Origin: Acidobacteriota bacterium
GTDB taxonomy: Bacteria > Acidobacteriota > Vicinamibacteria > Vicinamibacterales > CAVVIG01
Direction: 5' to 3'
Assembly: GCA_020850715.1 (NCBI GenBank)
Contig: JADZED010000027.1
Location: 1 to 64,000, forward strand
DNA length: 64,000 nucleotides
Shown here: in pieces, positions 53,694 through 62,159 of the stretch
How the letters are laid out: the number at the start of each line of letters is the position of its first letter
Position numbering within the stretch: the stretch's first letter is position 1
Position numbers and translations under genes: made by a program
Notes under the pieces: generated by a model
Told to the model about the DNA's origin: nothing
What the model saw: the letters and a program-made list of their open reading frames with translations, nothing else
Database searches by the model: none

Positions 53694-55859
53694 TCAGCGA
53701 GACCCGCCCGCCACGGCCGCCTGCTGGCCGTCCCAGATCCGCACCTCGCGGATCACGTCCCACTGTTCGATCCGATCCACCACGTCCATCCCGGCGACCA
53801 CGCGGCCAAACAGGGTGTACTTCGCGTCGAGGTGCGGTTGCGGCGAGTGCGTGATGAAGAACTGGCTGCCTCCGCTGTCGGGCCACGGGTCGAGCGCCAT
53901 GCCGACCGCGCCGCGCAGATAGGGCAGTTCGTTGAGCTCGTCGCGAATCGTGTAGCCCGGCCCGCCCTCGCCGTCACCGCGCGGATCGCCGTCCTGGATC
54001 ACGAAGTCCGGCACGACGCGATGGATGCTGAGGCCGTTGAAGAAGCCGGCCCTGGCGAGGCTCACGAAGTTCTCGACGGTCAGCGGCGCGTCGTTCATCG
54101 CCAGTTCGATCTGAATCGTGCCGCGATCGGTGTCGATGTACGCCTGTGTCGACAGCTGCGGGTTGGTGATGCGCGAGGCCGCGTAGGTTCCCGGCGGCAG
54201 CCTCGTCGGGGCCGGTCGGATCCGGGCGTCCACGGCCGCAGCATCCGGCGGGTCGAGCGACGTCAGGAGCATCGCGGCCCGCCGGCGGAGCGCCCAGTCC
54301 TTGTCGGCCAGCGCGCGCGTGAGCACCGGCCGCGCCGCCTCGGCGCCGTAGTTCGCGATCGCTCCGAGCGCCGCCGCGCGCGCGGTGCCGATCGCGTCGC
54401 GCGTACCGAACTCGTAGGCCGCGGCGAGCGCCTGCGCACCGTCCCCGGGCTTCAACTCGCCGAGCGCCGTCGCCGCCGCGCCGCGGACGACCGGATCGTC
54501 GGCGCTCAGGTGCTCGAGCAGGATCGCGGGCGCGTCGGGCAGCTTCAGAGCGGCAATCGCGGCAAGGACCGACGGGATCACGCGCTGATCGCGATCCTGC
54601 AGCATCGCCATGAGACGGGGGGCGCCGGTGCCCCCCGGCAGACGGCCCAGCACGGTCGCCAGCGCCGCGCGGACGCTCCAGTGGGTGTCGGGATCGAGCC
54701 CCGACAGTATCGTCGGGAAGTTCGCCGGATCGAGCCGCGCGGCCGCGGCAAGGGCCGCCGCCCGCATCGCGGGACTCGGATCGGCGAGGCGATCGAGCAC
54801 CGGATCGATGGCCTGTTCCGACCCGGCCATGTTTCCAATCGCAGTCATCGCCTCGAGGCGGACGTGCGGATCGGCGCGCGGATCGTCGAGGATCGCAATC
54901 AGCGGATCGGCGGCCGCGGCGTCGCCGATGCGGCCGAGGGCACGGACCGCCTCGACCGCCACCATCAGATCGGGGCTGGACAGCAGCGGCAGCAGCGCGG
55001 GCAGCGCGGCGGGATCCTTCAGCGCCCCCAGCCCCTTCGCCGCAAACGCCTGCGTGTAGGGATGCGGCTCCCGGCTGAGCGTCATCAGCGCGGCGAATCC
55101 GCGCGCGTCCTCGATTCTCTGAATCGCGTACGCCACCGGCCACCCTCGGACGCGCGGCTGCCCGGCCTCGTCGAGCACCGCGCCGGCCAGCGCGTCCCAT
55201 GCCTTCAGCCGCACGAGCGCGTACGCGCCGAGCCGGAACGCAGCGGCCGGCGTGTCGCGGCGCGCGTCGTCGGCCTCGGCAGGCGGTGAAGCGAGCGCGC
55301 CCGACTGCACGATCCCGCTCATCAGCGCCCCGATCGGGCCGCTCGCGGCCGGGTCGCCGACGAGGCCGAGCGCCTCGGCCGCGCTCGCCTGCACGACCGG
55401 CGCGGAATCGGCCAGCGCGCCGATCAACGCGGGCACGGCGCTCCGGTCGCCGATCAGGCCCAGCGCGAACGCCGCCATCTGGCGCACCTCGGGATCGGCA
55501 TCGTGCAGGGTCGTCTCGAGCGGGCCGATCCCTTCACTCAAGCCGACGCGGCCGATCGCGAGGGCGGCGCGGCGGCGGACGCGCGCTTCGGCGTCGGCCA
55601 TCAGCCGCAGCAGATCGGGCCGCGCCGCGGCAGCCGCCTCGGCGTCCCGCCGTTCCCGTCGGTTCCGCGGCTCGGTGGCCGGGACCGGCAGCGGCTCGCG
55701 CAGCATGCGCGCGTCTTCCAGGCCGAGGATCGATGCCATCTTCTGCTCGAAGGTCGCGGAGCCGGCCACCCGCGCGGAGGTCGCACAGCCGGCGCACGCC
55801 GCGGCGGCCAGCAGCGGAACGATCCAGCTTCGAACCATCGCGCGCACCTCGAGCCTCAC
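53694..55859 (-). CDS. HEAT-repeat lipoprotein fused to cyclophilin
   Basis: A 721-residue protein. Signal sequence VRSWIVPLLAAAACAGC suggests a lipoprotein. Residues about 60-530 contain ten or more HEAT/PBS-lyase-type helical repeats (AVPALIGALADS, RALADKDWALRRRAA). Residues about 560-710 are a cyclophilin peptidyl-prolyl isomerase: FFNGLSIHRVVPDFVIQDGDP, GSQFFITHSPQPHLD and YTLFGRVVAGMDVVD. Predicted periplasmic folding factor using HEAT repeats to grip clients. GTG 55859 lies 6 nt after TATCAT. Confidence 0.88.
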   Translation of the reverse strand: MRLEVRAMVRSWIVPLLAAAACAGCATSARVAGSATFEQKMASILGLEDARMLREPLPVPATEPRNRRERRDAEAAAAARPDLLRLMADAEARVRRRAALAIGRVGLSEGIGPLETTLHDADPEVRQMAAFALGLIGDRSAVPALIGALADSAPVVQASAAEALGLVGDPAASGPIGALMSGIVQSGALASPPAEADDARRDTPAAAFRLGAYALVRLKAWDALAGAVLDEAGQPRVRGWPVAYAIQRIEDARGFAALMTLSREPHPYTQAFAAKGLGALKDPAALPALLPLLSSPDLMVAVEAVRALGRIGDAAAADPLIAILDDPRADPHVRLEAMTAIGNMAGSEQAIDPVLDRLADPSPAMRAAALAAAARLDPANFPTILSGLDPDTHWSVRAALATVLGRLPGGTGAPRLMAMLQDRDQRVIPSVLAAIAALKLPDAPAILLEHLSADDPVVRGAAATALGELKPGDGAQALAAAYEFGTRDAIGTARAAALGAIANYGAEAARPVLTRALADKDWALRRRAAMLLTSLDPPDAAAVDARIRPAPTRLPPGTYAASRITNPQLSTQAYIDTDRGTIQIELAMNDAPLTVENFVSLARAGFFNGLSIHRVVPDFVIQDGDPRGDGEGGPGYTIRDELNELPYLRGAVGMALDPWPDSGGSQFFITHSPQPHLDAKYTLFGRVVAGMDVVDRIEQWDVIREVRIWDGQQAAVAGGSR

Positions 55860-55865
55860 GGCGCG

Positions 55866-55875
55866 ATGATATCAT
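55866..55875. promoter_or_regulatory. Palindromic ATGATATCAT box between HEAT-PPIase and kinase genes
   Basis: ATGATATCAT reads the same on both strands. Leftward TATCAT is 6 nt from the GTG of the HEAT-cyclophilin gene; rightward TATCAT is 10 nt from the kinase GTG. Confidence 0.5.
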
Positions 55876-55885
55876 TCGGTCCGCT

Positions 55886-56530
55886 GTGGCGTTCCGCTAC
55901 ATCGCCGTGGAAGGTCCGATCGGCGCTGGCAAGACCGCGCTCGCCGGACGGCTCGCCGCACGCCTCGACGCGGCGACGGTGCTCGAGGAGGCGGAGAATC
56001 CGTTCCTCGCCGACTTCTACGCCGATCGTCCGGGTGCGGCGCTGCAGGCTCAGCTCTTCTGCCTGCTCGGGCGCCATCGCCAGCAGACCGAGCTCCGGCA
56101 GGCCGACCTCTTCACGCACGCGACGATCTGCGACTACCTGTTCGAGAAGGACAAGATCTTCGCGTACCTGAATCTCGACGACAACGAGCTGTTCATCTAC
56201 CAGCGGCTCTACGATCTGCTCGCGCGCGACATCCCGCTTCCCGATCTCGCCATCTACCTGCAGACGCCGACCGACGTGCTGCTCCGGCGCGTGCACAGCC
56301 GGCGGCTGGACGCCGAGTCGGTCGCGCTCCAGCCCGACGACGACTATCTTCGCGAGCTGAACGAGGCGTACCATCACTTCTTCTTCCACTACACCGCGAC
56401 GCCGCTCCTGGTGGTCGAGACCTCGCAGTTCGATTCTGACGCCAGCGACGAAGCGCTCGAGGAGCTGATCAGACAGATCCGCGGCATGACCACCGGCACG
56501 CGCTACTACGTTCCCCGCACGCGCGCCTGA
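55886..56530 (+). CDS. Deoxynucleoside kinase (dAK/dGK type)
   Basis: A 214-residue P-loop deoxynucleoside kinase. EGPIGAGKTALA is the Walker motif; CDYLFEKDKIFA and LLRRVHSRRLDAES (lid) match bacterial deoxyadenosine/deoxyguanosine kinases. GTG 55886 gives MAFRYIAVEG. It salvages deoxynucleosides to monophosphates. No Shine-Dalgarno is seen. Confidence 0.9.
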   Translation: MAFRYIAVEGPIGAGKTALAGRLAARLDAATVLEEAENPFLADFYADRPGAALQAQLFCLLGRHRQQTELRQADLFTHATICDYLFEKDKIFAYLNLDDNELFIYQRLYDLLARDIPLPDLAIYLQTPTDVLLRRVHSRRLDAESVALQPDDDYLRELNEAYHHFFFHYTATPLLVVETSQFDSDASDEALEELIRQIRGMTTGTRYYVPRTRA

Positions 56531-56589
56531 CCTCCGCGGCGCCTCTGACCTTCGCAGCTCTCCTCAATTCTGCAGTTCTGCAATTCTGA

Positions 56590-56595
56590 TATTCT
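56590..56595 (+). promoter_or_regulatory. -10 box TATTCT, leaderless start of accD
   Basis: TATTCT is followed by GCCCGTC and the accD ATG at 56603. An AT-richer stretch with repeated TTCTG-like words precedes it. Confidence 0.5.
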
Positions 56596-56602
56596 GCCCG
56601 TC

Positions 56603-57496
56603 ATGGTCTGGTCCAAGCGGACCCGCAAACCGATCGTCTCCACGCGCGAGAAGGCCAGCCGCGTGCCCGAGGGGCTCTGGGTCAAGTGCCCGGGCTGCTC
56701 GAAAGCGATCTACAGCAAGGACCTCGCGGCGAACCTGAGCGTCTGCCCGACGTGCGCGCATCACTTCCGGATCTCGGCCACCGAGCGCCTGCGGATGCTG
56801 TTCGACGAAGGCCGGTGGACCGAGCACGATCGCGGCCTCGCCTCCACCGATCCGCTCGAGTTCGCCGACACCAAACCCTACAAGGCGCGGCTCGCGGCCG
56901 GCGCCGCGGCCACAGGAGGGAAGGATGCCGTTCTCGTCGCGACCGGCCTGATCGAGGGCCTGCGGACGGTCGTCGCGGCGATGGAGTACGCCTTCATCGG
57001 CGGGAGCATGGGCGTCGTCGTGGGCGAGAAGATCACGCGCGCGATCGAGCGGGCGATCGAGGAGCGCTGTCCGGTCGTGATCGTCTGCTGCTCGGGCGGC
57101 GCGCGCATGATGGAGGGCGTGCTGTCGCTGATGCAGATGGCGAAGATCAGCGGCGCGCTCGGGCGGCTGGACCGCGCCCGGCTGCCCTACCTCGCCGTGC
57201 TCACCGATCCGACGACCGGCGGCGTCACGGCGAGCTTCGCGATGCTGGGCGACCTGAACATCGCCGAGCCGCGCGCACAGATCGGTTTCGCCGGCCCCCG
57301 CGTGATCGAGCAGACCATCCGTCAGAAACTGCCCGACGGCTTCCAGCGCAGCGAGTTCCTGCTCGACAACGGCATGATTGATCTGGTGGTCGATCGCCGC
57401 GAGCTGAAGCCGACGCTCGCGCGCGCCCTGCGTTTCATGGGCGCCTCCGCGCGCCTGCCCGAACCGGCCGCTCCCGACCATGAACCCGTCCCGTAG
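56603..57496 (+). CDS. accD: Acetyl-CoA carboxylase carboxyltransferase beta
   Basis: A 297-residue AccD. The zinc finger CPGCSKAI...CPTCAHHF and carboxyltransferase blocks (GGSMGVVVGEKI, GGARMMEGVLSLMQMAK, DPTTGGVTASFA) are intact. Makes malonyl-CoA with AccA. Its last 17 nt overlap folC, the common accD-folC arrangement. Confidence 0.96.
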   Translation: MVWSKRTRKPIVSTREKASRVPEGLWVKCPGCSKAIYSKDLAANLSVCPTCAHHFRISATERLRMLFDEGRWTEHDRGLASTDPLEFADTKPYKARLAAGAAATGGKDAVLVATGLIEGLRTVVAAMEYAFIGGSMGVVVGEKITRAIERAIEERCPVVIVCCSGGARMMEGVLSLMQMAKISGALGRLDRARLPYLAVLTDPTTGGVTASFAMLGDLNIAEPRAQIGFAGPRVIEQTIRQKLPDGFQRSEFLLDNGMIDLVVDRRELKPTLARALRFMGASARLPEPAAPDHEPVP

Positions 57497-58730
57497 GCCG
57501 GCCCCCCTCGAGTGGCTGGCCGGGCTCGAGCTCGTCGGCATCAAGTTCGGCCTCGAGAACATCTCGACGCTGGTCGCCTGCCTGGGCCACCCGCAGCTCG
57601 CCAGCCGCACGATCCATGTCGCAGGGACCAACGGCAAGGGGTCGGTGACCGCGATGGTGGAGGCGGCCCTGCGCGCCGCCGGCTATCGGGCGGCGCGCTA
57701 CACGTCGCCGCATCTGGTCTCGCTGAACGAGCGGTTCGTCGTCGACGGACGGCCGGTCTCCGATACGGCTCTGGCGGAGGCCGTCGCCGACGTCCGGCTC
57801 GCCGTCGAACGTCTGCGCGCGTCGGGTGCGCTCCAGGTCGATCCGACGTTCTTCGAGGCGACCACCGCGGTCGCCTTCGAGCTGTTCCGGCGGGCGCACG
57901 TCGAGATCGCGGTCATCGAGGTCGGCCTCGGCGGCCGCCTCGATGCGACCAACGTCGTCGCGCCGGCGGCCACCGCCATCACCTCGATCGGGTTCGATCA
58001 CCAGCAGTATCTGGGAACGACCCTCCGGCAGATCGCGCTCGAAAAGGGCGGCATCATCAAGCCGGAGGTGCCGCTGGTCGTCGGCGAACTGCCGCCGGAC
58101 GCGCTGGCGGCCGTCGCCGGTCTCGCCGCCGCGAAAGGGGCGCCGCTGATTCAGGCGAGCGTGGACGGGCTGGCGCGCGCCGGGATCACGACCCTGGCGC
58201 TGCGCGGTGCGCACCAGCGCCAGAATGCCGCCGTCGCCGCAACGCTGCTCGAGACGCTGGATCGGCTGGGCGTCGCCGTCCCCGTCGAGGCCGTGCGAAC
58301 CGGGCTGGCCACGGCGCAGTGGCCCGGTCGCCTCGACCTGCGGCGCTTCGGCGACGGGCGCGAGGCGCTGCTCGACGCCGCGCACAATCCCGACGGCGCC
58401 GTCGCGCTCGCGGCCTACGTGTCGGAGACCTGGCCGGACAAGCCGCCGCTGGTCTTCGCCGCGATGCGGGACAAGGACGTGCGCGCCATGTTCGCCGCGC
58501 TGCTGCCGGAGGTCGGACCGCTCGTCCTCACCACCACGTCGAACGTGCGATCGGCGGATCCGGCGACGCTGGCGGCGGCCGCGCGCGCGATCGATCCCGG
58601 GCGGTCGATCGCGATCGAGCCGTCCCCGCGCGCGGCGCTCGATCGGGCGTGGCGGCTCGGCCGCCGCATCGTCGTCGCAGGGTCGATCTTCCTGCTCGGC
58701 GACCTGCTCGAGGACCTCGGAGGGTCGTGA
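57480..58730 (+). CDS. folC: Folylpolyglutamate/dihydrofolate synthase
   Basis: A 416-residue Mur-ligase-fold enzyme. VAGTNGKGSVTAMVEAAL is the P-loop; YTSPHLVSLNERF, EVGLGGRLDATNV and DAAHNPDGA follow. It adds glutamates to folate. ATG 57480 lies inside the accD end. Confidence 0.95.
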   Translation: MNPSRRPAPLEWLAGLELVGIKFGLENISTLVACLGHPQLASRTIHVAGTNGKGSVTAMVEAALRAAGYRAARYTSPHLVSLNERFVVDGRPVSDTALAEAVADVRLAVERLRASGALQVDPTFFEATTAVAFELFRRAHVEIAVIEVGLGGRLDATNVVAPAATAITSIGFDHQQYLGTTLRQIALEKGGIIKPEVPLVVGELPPDALAAVAGLAAAKGAPLIQASVDGLARAGITTLALRGAHQRQNAAVAATLLETLDRLGVAVPVEAVRTGLATAQWPGRLDLRRFGDGREALLDAAHNPDGAVALAAYVSETWPDKPPLVFAAMRDKDVRAMFAALLPEVGPLVLTTTSNVRSADPATLAAAARAIDPGRSIAIEPSPRAALDRAWRLGRRIVVAGSIFLLGDLLEDLGGS

Positions 58731-58752
58731 TACCCTTCGAGAGCGCCTCGCG

Positions 58753-61095
58753 ATGGGCTCACTGTTCAGGTCGATTCTCGTGTCGTTCGCGGTCGTCGTG
58801 TCGCTGGCGTCTGCGGCGGCCGCGCAGCCGGCGGCCGATCCGACGGTCGCCGAATCGACCAGCGCCGACCGGCACGAGGTGCTGAACGGGAAGGATCACC
58901 ATTTTCTCGGACGCGTGAAGCTCGAGCGCGGCGATGTCTCAATCTTCGCCGACGAAGCCTGGTTCCACGCCGACACGAGCCGCTTCATCGCCTCCGGCAA
59001 CGTCGTCTTCTCGCAGGGGTCGAACCGCATCTCCGCCGACCGCGCCGAGTTCGACACCAAGAGCGGGCTCGGCACCTTCGTCAACGCGTATGGCACGGCG
59101 AGCGTGAAGCCGCCGGTGCAGCCGCTGCGGCCCGGCGCGATCGCGCCGCCGCCAATCGGCAGCCGGGAAGCGGAGGTCTATTTCTTCGGCGACACCGTCG
59201 AGAAGATCGGACCGAAGAAGTACCGGATCACCAACGGCGGCTTCACGACCTGTGTCCAGCCGACGCCGCGCTGGGATCTGCAGGCGGGCACCGTGGTGCT
59301 GAACATCGATCACTACACGCTGCTGCGCAACGCGGTGTTCCGCGTCAAGGGGGTGCCGATGTTCTACGCCCCGCTGATCGCCTACCCCACCAAGAAGGAG
59401 GACCGCGCGACCGGGTTCCTGATTCCCGCCTACGGCTCGTCGACGCTGCGCGGCCAGCAGATCCACAACGCGTTCTTCTGGGCGATCGACCGCAGCCAGG
59501 ACGCGACGATCATGCACGAGTGGTACTCGAAGACCGGGCAGGGCGTGTCGGGCGAGTACCGCTACAACTTCGGCGGCGGCTCCGACGGCGCGCTGTCGAC
59601 CCACTACCGCCGCGAGCGCGAGACCCGCTACGTGGTCAACGGCGCGACCTCCGTGCTGGCCGCCAGCCGGACGTACGAGCTCCGCGGGTCGGCGAACCAG
59701 ATGCTGCCCGGACGCCTGCGCGCCAGGGGGCGGATCGACTATTTCTCGGACCTGCAGCGATCGCAGAGCTACAACACCGACATCTACAACGCGTCGCGCA
59801 ACCAGCGGAGCTACGGCGGCAACCTGGTCGGTGCGTGGGGCACCTATACGCTGAACGGGACCTTCGACCACAACGAGTACTTCTACGGGACGACGACCTC
59901 CGGGGTGACCGGCGGCGCGCCGCGCATCGCGGTGACGCGCAACGAGCGGCCGCTGCTCGGATCGCATCTCTATCTTTCGGTGGCCGGCGAGTACGCGCGC
60001 ATCCTCTATCAGACCAGGGGCGAGAGCGGCGGCGCGCAGCGGGTCGTCGTCGACAAGGGGCTCACCCGGCTCGACCTCAACCCGCAGATCCGCGTCCCGT
60101 TCAGGCGCTGGCAATGGTTCACGGTGAACTCGACGCTCGCCTGGCGCGACACCTACTACACGCGGAGCCAGACGGCTGCCACCGAGACCGCCACGCCGGC
60201 GCTCGTCGACGAGGGGGTGAACCGGCGCTACTTCACGGCCGCCTCGCAGGTGATCGGCCCGGTGTTCAACCGGATCTGGGATACGCCGCAGAACGGCTAC
60301 GCCGAGAAGTTCAAGCACACCATCGAGCCCAGCCTGATGATTCAGCGCACCTCCTCCATCGACAGCTACGATCGGATCGTCCAGCTGGAGGGGGTCGACT
60401 TCATCGTCGGCGACGTGACCCAGCTCAACTACGGGCTGACCAACCGGTTCTTCGCGAAGCGCCGGAACGGGACGCGCGCGGCGGCCGCGCGCGAGTTCCT
60501 GGATGTCACCCTGTCGCAGAGCTACTACACCGACGCGCGGGCGTCCCAGTTCGACCCGCGCTATGCCACCAGCTTCTCCGGCGCGCCGCCGAGCCACTAC
60601 TCGCCGATCTCGCTGACGGTGCGCGCCGTCCCGACCGACAACGCCAACGCCACCATGCGCGCGGAATTCGACAGTCGGTACCATTCGCTGCGGACTGTGG
60701 CGGCGAACGCCGCCCTCGCCGTTCCGGGCCTCCTCCAGGCCAGCGTCGGCTGGAGCAAGCGCTTCTTCATCCCGCAGATCGCGCAGTTCAACGACGCGCG
60801 ATTCCTGGACCATGCGCTCAACGCCTCGGCCGCGCTGCACACGCGCGACAACAAGTACGGCGGCGCCTACAGCTTCAACTACGACGTGCTCCATGCCGCG
60901 ATGCTGCAGCAGCGGATGTCGGGCTACTACAACGCCCAGTGCTGCGGCCTCGCGTTCGAGTACCAGACCTACAACTTCGGCGCGGCCAGCACGTTCCCCG
61001 TCGCCTCCGATCATCGCTTCTTCCTGTCGTTCACGCTCGCCGGGCTCGGCAACTTCTCGCCGTTCAACGGCGCGATGAACGGCGTCCCGCGCTGA
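58753..61095 (+). CDS. lptD: LPS-assembly outer-membrane protein
   Basis: A 780-residue LptD. Signal peptide (GSLFRSILVSFAVVVSLASAAAA), an OstA-like N-terminal jellyroll (residues about 40-160), then a long beta-barrel. One Cys lies in TTCVQPTPRWDLQAG and a Cys pair in NAQCCGLAFEYQTY, enough for the inter-domain disulfides of LptD. It inserts LPS into the outer membrane, so the organism should make LPS. ATG 58753 starts 22 nt after folC. Confidence 0.92.
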   Translation: MGSLFRSILVSFAVVVSLASAAAAQPAADPTVAESTSADRHEVLNGKDHHFLGRVKLERGDVSIFADEAWFHADTSRFIASGNVVFSQGSNRISADRAEFDTKSGLGTFVNAYGTASVKPPVQPLRPGAIAPPPIGSREAEVYFFGDTVEKIGPKKYRITNGGFTTCVQPTPRWDLQAGTVVLNIDHYTLLRNAVFRVKGVPMFYAPLIAYPTKKEDRATGFLIPAYGSSTLRGQQIHNAFFWAIDRSQDATIMHEWYSKTGQGVSGEYRYNFGGGSDGALSTHYRRERETRYVVNGATSVLAASRTYELRGSANQMLPGRLRARGRIDYFSDLQRSQSYNTDIYNASRNQRSYGGNLVGAWGTYTLNGTFDHNEYFYGTTTSGVTGGAPRIAVTRNERPLLGSHLYLSVAGEYARILYQTRGESGGAQRVVVDKGLTRLDLNPQIRVPFRRWQWFTVNSTLAWRDTYYTRSQTAATETATPALVDEGVNRRYFTAASQVIGPVFNRIWDTPQNGYAEKFKHTIEPSLMIQRTSSIDSYDRIVQLEGVDFIVGDVTQLNYGLTNRFFAKRRNGTRAAAAREFLDVTLSQSYYTDARASQFDPRYATSFSGAPPSHYSPISLTVRAVPTDNANATMRAEFDSRYHSLRTVAANAALAVPGLLQASVGWSKRFFIPQIAQFNDARFLDHALNASAALHTRDNKYGGAYSFNYDVLHAAMLQQRMSGYYNAQCCGLAFEYQTYNFGAASTFPVASDHRFFLSFTLAGLGNFSPFNGAMNGVPR

Positions 61096-61099
61096 CCTC

Positions 61100-62032
61100 A
61101 TGGCGGACGTCACGCTCGTCACCGGCGCGGCCGGTTTCGCCGGCAGCCACCTGCTCGATCTGCTGAGGGACGGCCCGGGCGAGGTCGTCGCCTGGCATCG
61201 TCCCGGCGGCGCGCCGGCCTCGGTGGGCGGCGTCCAATGGGAGGCGATCGATCTGCTGGACGCCAGCGCCGTGCGGGATGCGATCGCCCGCCGCCGGCCG
61301 ACGGCCGTCTATCACTGCGCCGGCGCGGCGCACGTGGGACGCTCGTGGGACAACACGGCGTTCACCTTCGCGATCAACGTCCGCGGGACGCATCACCTGC
61401 TCGATGCGCTCGAACGGGCCGGGGTGACGGCGCGCGTGCTGATACCCGGCTCCGCACTGATCTACGCGCCCGCCGACCGCGCGCTCGTCGAGACCGACCC
61501 GCTGAAGCCGGCGAGTCCGTACGGGCTGAGCAAGCTTGCGCAGGAGATGCTCGGCTGGCGCGCCGGCCGCCGCATCCGCACCCTCATCGCGCGCGCCTTC
61601 AACCACTTCGGTCCGCGGCAGGATCCGATGTTCGTCGCATCCGGCTTCGCGCGGCGGATCGCCGACATCGAACGGGGATTCTGGGCGCCGGAGATCTCGG
61701 TGGGCAACCTCGAGGCCCGCCGCGACCTCACCGACGTGCGCGACACCGTGCGCGCCTACCGGCTGATCCTGGAGCGCGGCGAACCCGGCCGCCCCTACAA
61801 CGTCTGCACCGGGCGCGCCGTCGCGATTCGCGATCTGCTCGACATGCTCATCGCGCGGGCCAGGGTGCCGCTGACCGTCATCGTGGATCCGAAGCGCTAC
61901 CGCCCCAACGACGCGCCGCTGCTGCTCGGCGATCCGGCCCGCCTGCGCGACGATCTCGGCTGGTCGCCGCGGATCCCGATCGAACAGACCCTCGACGATC
62001 TGCTCGCGTACTGGCGGGCGCGCCCGGCCTGA
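61100..62032 (+). CDS. NAD-dependent epimerase/dehydratase, GDP-mannose pathway-like
   Basis: A 310-residue extended SDR. The nucleotide motif is TGAAGFAGSHLLD; the catalytic YxxxK is SPYGLSKLAQE. FNHFGPRQ, GNLEARRDLTDVRDTV and YNVCTGRAVAIRDLL resemble GDP-mannose 4,6-dehydratase and GDP-6-deoxy-lyxo-hexulose reductase (Rmd). Probably makes a nucleotide-sugar for LPS or a polysaccharide; it follows lptD by 4 nt. Confidence 0.88.
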   Translation: MADVTLVTGAAGFAGSHLLDLLRDGPGEVVAWHRPGGAPASVGGVQWEAIDLLDASAVRDAIARRRPTAVYHCAGAAHVGRSWDNTAFTFAINVRGTHHLLDALERAGVTARVLIPGSALIYAPADRALVETDPLKPASPYGLSKLAQEMLGWRAGRRIRTLIARAFNHFGPRQDPMFVASGFARRIADIERGFWAPEISVGNLEARRDLTDVRDTVRAYRLILERGEPGRPYNVCTGRAVAIRDLLDMLIARARVPLTVIVDPKRYRPNDAPLLLGDPARLRDDLGWSPRIPIEQTLDDLLAYWRARPA

Positions 62033-62159
62033 GCGGTCCGGCGCCGGGGATCCCGCCCCGCGCCGACCGGCGCGAACGACGCGAACGACGACGGACCCGG
62101 CACATCCGGCCGGATCCGCCTCGCCCGACGCCGCGAGGGCAGACCTCGCGCCTCGCTCC

